A stretch of DNA of 64,000 bases from Colocasia esculenta (Eukaryota > Streptophyta > Magnoliopsida > Alismatales > Araceae). Position 1 is the stretch's first letter, and each line of letters begins with the position of its first letter. Location of the stretch: assembly GCA_014218235.1 (NCBI GenBank), contig CM024764.1, positions 70,469,184 to 70,533,183 of the forward strand, given 5' to 3'. The translations under genes and the position numbers were made by a program. This document shows, one piece after another, positions 1 to 9,128 of the stretch. A model generated the notes under the pieces. It searched no databases. It worked only from the letters and a program-made list of their open reading frames with translations, and had not been told where the DNA came from.

Positions 1-553
1 AAGGATGAACAGTCATGTTCCTTGATCACATACCTTCACTTCCTTCACAATTCACTTAAGGGAATGGGAGAAAACCAATCACCTCTCTCCTACTAGCCTT
101 GACAAATTTGCTACATTCAAGTTCAGCTAGTCTAAGTGGCTGTGTAGTGTGTGTATGAAACTTCCTGCCATAAATCCTCACATCAGGTAGACAGGTAATA
201 CATGTAATCATTTACTAGATGCTATCTAACATGGATGTTTGCAAAGGAGTGTGACAACCACAAAATTTTAATGGTTAAAGATCAGACACATAGTCTGTGA
301 AATGACAAGCATTTTTATTCAAAGATTTATTTAAAGATGAAACATTGTGAAATTTTTATTTTTCTATGTACAAGCTAAGAAAATGAAACATTGGTTAGGG
401 TGGGGACTATGAATGCATGCTTAATCTACCTCTCCCCCCTACTTATTTACAGGAAAAGAAAGTAAGATAGAGAATTACCTGATAAAAGAAATCTGTACAC
501 TTGGGTTGCCTCCCAAGAAGCGCTAAGTTTATTTCGTCTTCAGCCGGACGCAA
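1..553 (-). other. Athila-type element, 3' non-coding region with polypurine tract
   Basis: No coding frame is visible here. Read on the minus strand it follows the end of the Athila pol remnant. It contains an 18-base imperfect inverted repeat (CTTGGGTTGCCTCCCAAG, 500-517) of a kind I recall next to Athila/Tat pol ends in many plants, and then a purine-rich run (complement of 430-445) that fits a polypurine tract. The 3' LTR should lie further left, but I cannot fix its start because no clear TG terminus follows the tract. The left end runs out of the window. Confidence 0.5.
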
Positions 554-1190
554 TTAGGCTTCGTTTGACTCAGCTTGCTTGCTAGAATCCATTTTTAAAG
601 AAGGTGGGCTTTTAAAGAAATGTTTTGACCACTGCCCATTAACAGTGAATGATTGTCTAATTTTTGGATCAAGAATGATAGCACCATTGTCACAAACTTC
701 GACAACACTATAAGGACCATCCTGTCGGGACTTCAATTCTCCCGAAAACAGACTAAGCCGAGAATTAAATAACCAGACCTTATCTTGCATTTGAAAAGTT
801 TTTCCATGATTTTTCAAGACTTCAATTAGTTTCTTCTCCTGCCCTTCATCAAGATTGCTAGCAATTATGATGGGCCAAGTCTCGTCCTTTCCTAGAAAGA
901 TGTATTTTAAATTAGCAGGGAGTGGTTTTAGCTCAACCTTAGGAGGACACTCAGATGGATTTGATGGATCACTATTTTGAAATAAGGAATTAAATTGTCC
1001 TTCCTCTCCCTCAAACCCTAGAGCACAGGGTTGGTTTACTGCTTTTTCCTCACAAGATTCTTCCAAGAATTCTTCATTACCAGTTGATTTGTTTTCAGAT
1101 TTTGGCTTTAAAACTTCAGAAAAATGGACTCTTGGAATGTAATGACTTGGGTCTTCATTTATTTTGATTATGTCTAGAGGCTCTTCAAAT
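554..1190 (-). pseudogene. Athila-type pol remnant: pre-RT segment fused to integrase C-terminus
   Basis: An open frame of 170 codons from its first ATG (554-1066), and open further upstream to about 1190. The N-terminal part ending near LKPLPANLKYIFLG and VLKNHGK resembles the linker that normally sits just before RT in Athila polyproteins. The C-terminal part, from DKVWLFNSRL through GPYSVVEV to FTVNGQ, resembles the extreme C-terminal end of Athila integrase. Everything normally between them (RT, RNase H and integrase core, well over 1,000 residues) is absent, and the join near 798-806 is in frame. The protease is missing as well. It follows the gag remnant with a frameshift near 1180-1200. 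I read it as a deletion derivative that could not replicate unaided. The family call rests on recalled sequence patterns, not on a search. Confidence 0.65.
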
Positions 1191-2096
1191 ATTTTCTCTT
1201 TTCCTTGAATTTTTCAACATTCTCTTCAACCTCTTCTTCAATTTCAAGTTCATTTTCATTTTCTTCATCCTCATTCAATATTGACATGTGTGGGTGAGGA
1301 TTTGTTATGATGTTTTCACTTCTTAAAGTAGACACTGTTTCCATATTTTCCATTTGGGGGCCCCTAGCTTGGGCAGAATGATCATGTTGTATAAATTGAT
1401 TTTGAAATTGTGGTGCAGGAATATTTTGAACAAAAGTTTGATGTGGGTTTTGTGGTAGAGGTACATGTGGTATGTACCCCTGGACTTGATGGTTTTGCTG
1501 GTTCAGATAAAATCCATGAGGGTTGTTCCTTGAGTTTGTTATAGTTTGACTTGGTAACTGACCCAATTCCCTCCTACACACATCAGCAATCTGAGACTCT
1601 ATCCTATCCAAATTTTGTTGAATATTTTGGTTCTGATTTTGATATTGATTTTGTTGTTCTTGCACAGTTTGGCAAAGAGTCATCATCATGTTTTGAAGTT
1701 GATTCATTTTATCTTCCCAATTGGGCTGAGAAGATGGTGGTTGATTGTATGAAGGTTGCTGAAAATTGGTATGAGCAAATTGATTGAAGTTTTGATTTTC
1801 TTGAATTGTTGAGGTCTGGAATAAGAAGATTGGTCAAATCCCAGATTCTGATTGGGATAGGGTTGACCGTACATGATTGTTTGAAAGCAGGTTGAGAATT
1901 TGTTCTGATTGATTTTTCCAAGAAAAGTTCGAGTGGTTTCTCCAACCAGGATTGTATGTGGTAGAATATAGATCATGAGGGGTTTGTAGAAACCTTGGAC
2001 TTGTTCTTGATAGGCCATGGTATGAAAGAATTTCTCAATCTCTGCGATAGGTTGAGCCAAATCTTCGTTGAATGATCGTCTACCAAGCATACACAA
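1174..2096 (-). pseudogene. Athila-type gag remnant (C-terminal part)
   Basis: The minus-strand frame contains YNPGWRNHSNFSW near 1915-1955, the hallmark of the C-terminal part of Athila gag. It is followed by a Gln/Asn/Pro-rich low-complexity stretch (about 1330-1700) and a Glu-rich acidic tail (about 1190-1290). A stop near 1845 and a frameshift near 1975 break it. The upstream frame (codons to 2096, starting MCMLGRRSF) has no gag motif I recognise, and the usual N-terminal gag domain is not visible. Gag would form the virus-like particle, but this copy could make only a fragment. It precedes the fused pol remnant in the order expected for gag-pol. Confidence 0.6.
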
Positions 2097-2745
2097 TGGA
2101 AAAGCCCTCTATTTATGATTTTTGAATTTTTAAGATTTTTATTGATTTTTGATGAATTTTTAAACAAACGCAAACAAACAAACACTTTCAAATCAAATTA
2201 ACCTACCACTAAGTGTTCCTTGGACTTATGTTATTTTTCTCAAAATCAGATTTATGCTAGCTTAAGTCCAATCCTAACTCTTCTTGTACCGGCCAGGTAA
2301 GAGGTGGAGTAGAGGGAGGCCCCCCTTGCTTTAGCAAGGACCCAATTAGATAACCTCTGACTCACTTAAGCGTAAGCTCTTTAACCTCTAATCCTAGACA
2401 TCAGACTTAAAGAGAAGTTTGAATTTAAGAAAGGACAAATCTGATTATAAACCCTAGGGCCAAGTCTACTGATTTTTATTAAAAGTTTGGGCAAATGCAA
2501 ATATGTGAAAATTTTTGTGATTTTTGGGCAAAGGAAAGGGTGATGAAATCCCTCACCTTATCTTTTTATCTAATGGGTTAAGCCCTTAAGCAGTCCCAAT
2601 TACAATTATGAAATGCAACAAATCAAGTTTGAAATAAGGGTTTTCTAATGCTAAGTCTAATGCATGAAACACATGTTTTAGGACATTCATCATTTTAATT
2701 GTCATTTCATTTTTTTCTTGCATTGAAGAGAGCGGGGGAAAGGTA
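2097..2745 (-). other. Non-coding AT-rich stretch upstream of Athila gag remnant
   Basis: No convincing coding frame, RNA gene or LTR terminus is seen. By position it is the 5' leader of the minus-strand Athila remnant. Its right edge is abrupt: at 2746 it meets copia integrase sequence on the opposite strand, with no LTR end or target duplication, so the border is a rearrangement breakpoint and not an insertion end. Confidence 0.4.
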
Positions 2746-5101
2746 AGACTGTCGTCGTCATGGCTCGGAGCATGCTGAAAGCAAAGGGTCTACCTGCGAC
2801 TTTTTGGGGAAAATTTGTCTCCACCACTGTCTTCCTCCTCAACCGTGCGCCGACACGAAGCGTTGATGGGATGACGCCATATGAGGCCTGGTATGGCAAG
2901 CGACCAGCGATGCACTTCCTCCGCACGTTCGGCTGCATCGCGCATGTCAAGAACGTGAAGCCGCACCTGAAGAAGCTGGACGATCGGAGCACGCCAATGA
3001 TCTTTGTTGGGTACGAGCCGGGATCCAAGGCATACCGTGTGTTCGACCCCACCGACGAACGTGTGTACGTGAAACATAGCGTTGTCTTCGACGAGTCGGC
3101 TAAATGGGACTGGGAGACCCATGGCGCAGAAGGTGCGGTGATATTTAATGAACCATTCAATGTCGAGTATTCTACTGTGTCTAAACCAGGGAAAAGCCGG
3201 ACACTGCCCCGTTCCAGCTCGCCCACAGTTGGATGTTCGCCCGCAGCAGCACCAGTCACGCAGAGGAGCTGCAGTCGACTCCTGGCGACGCGGAATGGAC
3301 CCCTGCTACAAGCACGCACGCGACCACGAGCGCATCGACGCCTGCTGCCACAGGCAAGCACGCCAGGTCGCCCATGGCCACAGGCGAAGTTGAGTTCGCC
3401 TCGCCACCATCCGATGCGGCGGCGTCACTTGACGCCGAGCACGATGATGCCCCGCTGCGGTTCCGCACCATCACCAACATCATCGGGTCAGCTGCTGCTC
3501 CAGCTCCAGGCCATGCGTCACGTGAACTCGACGATGGCGACGAGCTACACTTCACCACGGCCGACGAGCCGACCTCTTTTTTACGAGGCCGAGCAGCACC
3601 AAAACTGGCGCAAGGCGATGCTTGAGGAGATGAAGTCCATTGAGGACAACGCCACCTGGGAGCTCGTCGACCTCCCCTCCGGACACCGACCCATTGGGCT
3701 CAAGTGGGTCTTCAAGGTGAAGCGTGATGAACAAGGTGCTGTCATCTAGCACAAGGCGCGGCTCATTGCTAAGGGCTATGTGCAACGTCCGGGGATCGAC
3801 TTCGAGGAAGTGTTTGTCCCCGTGGCACGCATGGAGTCCGTGCGGTTGCTGTTGGCTTTGGCAGTGCATGAAGGTTGGCAAGTCCATCACATGGACGTGA
3901 AGTCAGCGTTCCTCAACGGCGACCTGACAGAAGAGGTCTACGTGGCCCAACCCCCGGGCTTCATTTGTGAGGGACACGAGCACAAGGTGCTCAAATTGCG
4001 GAAGGCTCAGTATGGGTTGCGCCAAGAGCCGAGGGCGTGGAACTCCAAACTAGACAGCAGCCTCGTCAAGCTCGGGTTCCTGCGAAGCACCACGGAGCAT
4101 GCCGTGTACGGGCGCGGAGAAGGTGTCTCCCGGCTCCTTGTCGGCGTGTACGTGGACGATCTGGTCATCACCGGATCAAATGAGCATGAGATTTGCAGGT
4201 TCAAGGAGGAGATGCACAGCATGTTCAAGATGAGCGATCTCGGACTCCTGAGCTACTACTTAGGAATTGAGGTCCATCAACGCGCGGACGGCATCACAAT
4301 CAACCAGGCGGCATACGCGCGCAAGATCTTGGAGAACAGCGGCATGGGCGACTGCAACCCTTGTCAATGCCCATGGAGGCGCGCCTGAAGTTGAGCAAGC
4401 AAAGTGCAAGCCCGCTTGTGGACGCAACCAAATATCGGAGCATCGTTGGAAGCCTTAGATACTTGGTTAACACACGGCCCGACATTGCCTACGCCGTGGG
4501 ATATGTGAGCCGGTTCATGGAGTCCCCTCGAGAAGACCATCTCGCGGCGGTGAAGCACATCCTGTGCTACATAGCCGGCACTCTCCACAAAGGTTGCTTC
4601 TTCGCCAGGAAGGAAGAGGAACAACTGCACCTGCTCGGTTACAGTGACAGCGACATGGCTGGCGACGTCGACGATCGCAAGAGCACCACGGGAGTTCTCT
4701 TCTTCCTCGGCCGAAGCCCGATTAGCTGGCAGTCCATGAAGCAAAAGGTGGAGGCTCTCTCTTCTTGTGAGGCCGAGTACATCGCCGTCTCCACCGCGGC
4801 GTGCCAAGGTGTTTGGCTCACACGACTGCTAAGTGAGATCAGCGGTAGCAAGTCTAAAGCGGCTGTGCTCAAGGTGGACAACAAGTTAGCCATCTCTCTC
4901 TGCAAGAATCCGGTGTTCCATGATCGGAGCAAGCACATTGATGCTCGGTATCACCACATTCGAGAGTGCATTGAGGGAGGCAAGATCAATGTTGAATATG
5001 TCAGCTCTGACGAGCAGTTGGCAGACATTCTCACGAAGCCACTTGGCCGGGTCAAGTTCCAAGAGCTCCGCTCGAAGATTGGCGTCGTCGAGATCAAGTA
5101 G
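2746..5101 (+). pseudogene. Ty1/copia pol, 3' part (integrase C-terminus, RT, RNase H), copy A
   Basis: The frame enters in mid-integrase (MARSMLKAKGLPATFWG) and runs through the copia integrase C-terminal region (FGCIAHVKNVKPHLKKLDDR), RT (HMDVKSAFLNGD and the catalytic YVDDLVITGS near 4150) and RNase H (DRKSTTGVLFF, SSCEAEYIAV), ending LTKPLGRVKFQELRSKIGVVEIK. Against copy B (27771-30653) it has a 1-base deletion near 3260, a 1-base insertion near 3580 that restores the frame, a TAG at 3747-3749 and a frameshift near 4365. These split it into 2760-3749, 3780-4388 and 4361-5101. Gag, protease and the integrase catalytic core are missing because the element is cut at 2746 by the edge of the segmental duplication. 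It lies in a typical copia order with its polypurine tract and 3' LTR directly after. Confidence 0.88.
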
Positions 5102-5113
5102 AATACATCATAA

Positions 5114-5125
5114 TTAGGGGGAGTT
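5114..5125 (+). promoter_or_regulatory. Copia polypurine tract, copy A
   Basis: TAGGGGGAG lies just upstream of the TGTTA start of the 3' LTR and about 13 bases after the pol stop. This is the expected primer site for plus-strand DNA synthesis. Copy B has the same tract just before 30678. Confidence 0.75.
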
Positions 5126-5830
5126 TGTTAAGTTTAATTCTGTGTTTATTCTGTGTTTAAATGCTTCCGTTTTTGGTAGGCCGTGCGTTTTGGCAGGCCA
5201 TGTTTCTTGCCCGGGTCATGCGGTACATAGGAGAGTGTGGGGGAGGGGCATTTAATGCTGGGCATTTAATGCTCCGGTTACGAAGGCTACCCACGATCAC
5301 CCTTTAGTGGGTTGGCGCGGGCCGTGACGTCTCAAAGGACAAGTGTCACAACTGCGGCAAGATTGGCCACTGGACCAGAGAGTGCCGCAGCAAGCCGAAG
5401 TGGGCGGAGCAAGCTCACCTCACGAAAGGCGAGGATGACGAGCCCACGCTCTGATACCAAATGTTAGAAAAACACCACACACACACAGCCACACACACGA
5501 ACACGAGGGATGTTTCTGTGTTTAAATGCTTCTGTTTTTGGTAGGCCGTGCGTTTTGGCAGGCCATGTTTCTTGCCCGGGTCATGCGATACATAGGAGAG
5601 TGTGGGGGAGGGGCATTTAATGCTGGGCATTTAATGCTCCGGTTACGAAGGCTACCCACGATCACCCTTTAGTGGGTTGTGCATTTTTTGGCCAATTATG
5701 GCTGTTCCGTTTCTTTGTACGTTTCTTTCCAATTAAATAAGAGGAGAAAAAACCAGAAAACGCTGCACTCTTTGGCAGCACCATCCCTCGTGTTCGTGTG
5801 TGTGGCTGTGTGTGTGGTGTTTTTCTAACA
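5126..5830 (+). repeat. Rearranged copia 3' LTR complex, copy A
   Basis: Four pieces lie in a row. 5126-5315: 5' part of the LTR, starting TGTTAAG. 5316-5451: a forward piece of this copia's gag with the CX2CX4HX4C zinc knuckle, matching about 13726-13859. 5452-5512: an inverted LTR 3' end plus primer binding site (GCTCTGATACCA then TGTTAGAAAAACACC). 5513-5830: LTR from about base 20 to its CA end (TTTTTCTAACA). As a result the sequence 5462-5830 looks like a TG...CA LTR flanked by roughly 50-base inverted repeats. Copy B (30678-31379) has the same structure. I infer template switching during reverse transcription, not ordinary LTR structure. Confidence 0.8.
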
Positions 5831-6020
5831 TTGGGGTCTCCTTTCAAGCGGAATGAGGCGTGGGTGTGTGAACTCAAAAGCAAATTAAAATTGTACTTTA
5901 ATTAGTACGCTTCTATCCTCTACGTTATAGGAAAATCGAAGGGCAAATAAAAAAGTGAGTCGAGTATGTTTCCTTCATTTAACATTTAACATTGCATTTC
6001 AAATTCTACACTATTATCTA
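5831..6020. other. Spacer between copia A and Helitron A
   Basis: Non-coding and moderately AT-rich, repeated nearly identically at 31380-31569. It is probably the sequence into which the copia and the Helitron inserted. I see no gene or repeat terminus in it. Confidence 0.5.
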
Positions 6021-6600
6021 CTAGTTAAAAAAACGCGCGTGTAATATATTTATAAGTGTGGTATTAAAAAATATCATATATTAAAATATATCATTATATA
6101 GTTTAATTTTTTTGAAATTACAATAAAATTTATTAATTTTTTTCTTTAAAAATATATTTAATATATTAACAATTTGTATACATTATTATGTTCATTGATG
6201 TATTTTATTATCTCTTAGAGTCTTATAGAATCAAATATTGTTTACTATTGAACTTGATATCTTACAAATAATGATCTAAGTAAAATGACTATTAATAATA
6301 TTATCATCATTTACTTGCATTTTGTTTTACTTCTAAAGCTATTTTAACTTAAATTTGTTGTTAACTATTAGCTACATTAGTTATACTATAGTAGTTTAAT
6401 TATATTATAAATACAGTTATTTATATTATTTTAATATTTAATATTTAATATATAATTTATATAGTTACTATAAAAATATAAAATAGAAAACAAATATATT
6501 AAAAACATAAAATTATAAGTTATAATGTTAGTAAATAGATAAAATATAATAAATAAATATGTATAAATTATAAATTTATAAGTTACATTTTCTATTTAGT

Positions 6601-6623
6601 GATATATATATATATATATATAT
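6601..6623. repeat. TA dinucleotide microsatellite in Helitron A
   Basis: A run of alternating T and A about 23 bases long. The equivalent in copy B (about 32143-32159) is shorter, showing slippage since the duplication. Confidence 0.8.
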
Positions 6624-7338
6624 TACATTTCTTATGCGTACACATAATAATTTTGAATTTATGAATGTATTATAGTTAAATAGTGAATGTACATATAATT
6701 TTAAAGCATATAAAATTCAATCTTTTTTTATGTAAAATATTTAAATGATCACATTTGTTTATCATGTAAAAGTTCAAAAAGTGCATTAAAATTTAATCAT
6801 CACCAAAACATCTTCATCAACATAAACAAATATTTGAAATAAAATAATATATTTAACACAAATTAATCAACAGATATATATGTACACAAAACTTTATACA
6901 TAATATAATGGACAATGAAAAAATAAAATCAAAAAATCGCTACAAAGATTATAGAGGAGGAGCAGTGAGAGTTGTCAACCACCCCATGTGCAGTTAGCCG
7001 AGCTCGAGTTATCTTTTCTCAACTTAAAAGTTCTGATTACATGCACTGCTTTGTTAGTTCTCTCTCTCTCTCTGGCCATCTGCTGCCACTACATCAAAAC
7101 CTGGAGCAGCACCTTCGACATCTGTCCCACTGGTCTCTATCTACCTACCAGTGTCTTCCTACAAATGTCTTCTCTTCTTCTTCTCTTTCGATCTTCTCTC
7201 TATTCTTCTTTCTCCTCTTCTCTCTCTCATCCACCTGCTCTCCTTCTCTCTCCTTGTCTCTTTCTCTCGACCTCCGGCGCAAGGCCACCCGCGCGGACAC
7301 CGCCGCCTCAGCATGCCTGTAGCACCCGCCCGCACCCG

Positions 7339-7520
7339 TGCCCCTCCGCGCTCGCCGCCCGCGCACGCCGCCCCTCCGCGCTCGCCGACTGCGCACGCTT
7401 CCAGCACCCACGCCCCTCCGAGCTCGCCGCCCGCACCCGTGCCCCTCCGCGCTCGCCACTCGCGCACGTCGCCTGCACCCGCCCGCACACGGCCCCTCCG
7501 CGCTCGCCGCGCGCACGAGA
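7339..7520. repeat. GC-rich minisatellite in Helitron A
   Basis: Five imperfect copies of a unit whose core is GCCCCTCCGCGCTCGCC, starting near 7339, 7370, 7412, 7440 and 7491. The unit is about 28-50 bases because its trailing part varies. The lack of stop codons in this block creates long spurious open frames on both strands. Helitron B has a related array near 32896-33080 with a different arrangement. Confidence 0.75.
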
Positions 7521-7541
7521 GAGAGAGAGAGAGGACACACC

Positions 7542-7645
7542 TACCGTTGACATCTCTTCTACCTCTGTCATCTCTGTCCTGGTTTTCTCATTCTTTTCTT
7601 CCATTTCTGGGGTGCATGGGGGCACACACACACACATAGAGACAG

Positions 7646-7742
<97 letters not shown>

Positions 7743-7826
7743 TATCGTCGACATCTCTTCTACATTTGTCATCTCTGTTCTGGTTTTCTCATTCTTTTCT
7801 TCCATTTCTGGGGTGCATGGGGGCAT
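7542..7826. repeat. Direct repeat of about 83 bases flanking a GA microsatellite, Helitron A
   Basis: A segment of about 83 bases (7542-7624) recurs at 7745-7826 with a few substitutions. Between them lie an AC run and a GA run of about 90 bases (7648-7738). The same pair of repeats in Helitron B (about 33112-33193 and 33253-33336) is separated by a much shorter GA run, so the microsatellite length has changed since the duplication. Confidence 0.8.
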
Positions 7827-8507
7827 GCCGGGTGATGACCACATTTCTCGATGGGGAGGGCATCGGGGTGAAGAAGGTGTTCCATTTTCTACAAGGGGAG
7901 GCTGCCGAAGGGATCCAAGATCAACTGCTTCAAGGCTGTGGCTTGGTGGGGTGGGAGTGAGGGTACCATCGCATGCATCCTCGGCGAAAGGGAGGATACT
8001 TGCTCAAGTTCTTCCAGAAGAAGCAAGACCACCTCGGCCCTGACGAGCTGCCGACGTTCTCCCAGAAGCACGCCATCCATCTCCCTCCCTCTGCGTCCGC
8101 TGTCGGGCCTCCTGCTCATGTCCAGGGAAGGATAATTTAATTAATTTGAATGTTTCTTTGCCATTGTTGTTTAACACAGCGTTTTAATTTACATTTTCAT
8201 CATTTAACACGACGTTTCAAATTGTACGTTTCTCGAACCATTTCAGGAATATTAAAGAGGTCCGTTTCCTCATTGAGAATTTATACTAATTTTTAAAGTG
8301 GACGATTTTACTGCGTTTTAAAGTGGACATCTCCGTTTACTGGCTGAGGAAATTTAAAGGTCAAATACAAACTAAAGAATGATGAACCGGGCTAATAAAA
8401 TGTTGAACCAGGTTAACCAAAGATTGAACCGGACGAAAATTTAAAGTGTCTCTTCTAATATATAGTATAGATTAGTACGTTCCCATCTGGGCATTTCAAA
8501 TTGTATG

Positions 8508-9080
8508 TGATACTAATAACCACCGCCGATGTTGAACACGGGTAGGGCCCACGAATAATGCCGACGATAAAGTCGTCGGGATTGACGACAAGGTCCTAGG
8601 CTAAAGATCTTTTCGTCTCCATGTAAGGAAACCCGAACTATCCTTACCTTCTCCAAAACTGCATGCCTAACAAGGAAGGGCTCTAAGATCCCGGATCGCG
8701 ACAGCTCCTCCATCCCCAGCTGGAAATCGCCAGCTACAACCCAAGAGATAACATCCGGTGATCACGCCCCTTACCTTGGGGCGCCGCTCTACAAGGAAAT
8801 ATGCATGGCTAACTAAGGCAGGGGGAAAGCTTACCTGGCTGAGCCCCCCCTATAACAACAAAGGAGACGCTTCAGACCAAGGTATGCTACTGGTGGCATA
8901 AGAACTCTCTCACTTCTTTCCTTTTGCTTGACTTGGGCGTCGGAGTGTCTCCCCACCGAGGCAACTCAGTGGTTTTTGCAAGTTTAGTCTTAAGCAGCCC
9001 AAGCCGACAATGACCCACCATCGCCTCGGAGCCCACTTGGATTGACCCCAGTCAAATCCCTCATTGCTCGTGCAGCAACA
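8508..9080 (+). repeat. Tat gypsy 5' LTR, copy A
   Basis: 573 bases, TGATACTAAT to GCAGCAACA. It is preceded by GTATG (8503-8507), the same 5 bases that flank both ends of the complete copy B. By eye it differs from the copy B 5' LTR at about 9 positions. The TATA-box position reads TATAACAA here but TATAAAAA in copy B, so this copy has probably lost a consensus TATA box. Confidence 0.88.
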
Positions 9081-9082
9081 TT

Positions 9083-9097
9083 TGGCACCGTCTGTGG
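9083..9097 (+). promoter_or_regulatory. Tat primer binding site, copy A
   Basis: TGGCACCGTCTGTGG starts two bases after the 5' LTR. The same 15 bases follow the LTR of Tat B (34615-34629) and of the second Tat family (44505-44519), as expected for a tRNA-primed start of minus-strand DNA. Confidence 0.8.
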
Positions 9098-9128
9098 GAA
9101 CTTTGCTTCGAGCAAAAAGGCACTCCTC

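Larger units (their letters stand above)
6021..8471 (-). mobile_element. Non-autonomous Helitron-like element, copy A
   Basis: Read on the minus strand it begins TCTATACTATATAT (complement of 8458-8471), matching the plant Helitron 5' consensus TCTMTAYTA. It ends CTAG (6021-6024), a CTRR terminus, with a GC-rich self-complementary octamer ACGCGCGT (6033-6040) eight bases inside. The base before the 5' end is A and the base after the 3' end is T, as expected for insertion between A and T with no target duplication. No Rep/helicase is encoded. Inside are a very AT-rich third (about 6021-6940), a GC-rich minisatellite, a GA microsatellite and an exon-like GC-balanced patch (about 7830-8140). The hairpin is short, so the family call is probable, not certain. 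Confidence 0.62.

Noticed and set aside
5462..5830. A miniature inverted-repeat DNA transposon with roughly 50-base terminal repeats
   Set aside because: The left repeat is an inverted copia LTR end with its primer site attached, and the interior is copia LTR. Rearranged LTR explains it fully.
6988..8043. 351-codon open frame, and opposing frames such as 7308-7844 and 32701-33354
   Set aside because: They run through microsatellite and minisatellite sequence that lacks stops in several frames at once. The predicted products are low-complexity (Ser/Leu, Arg/Ala or Arg/Glu runs) and are not conserved between the two Helitron copies.
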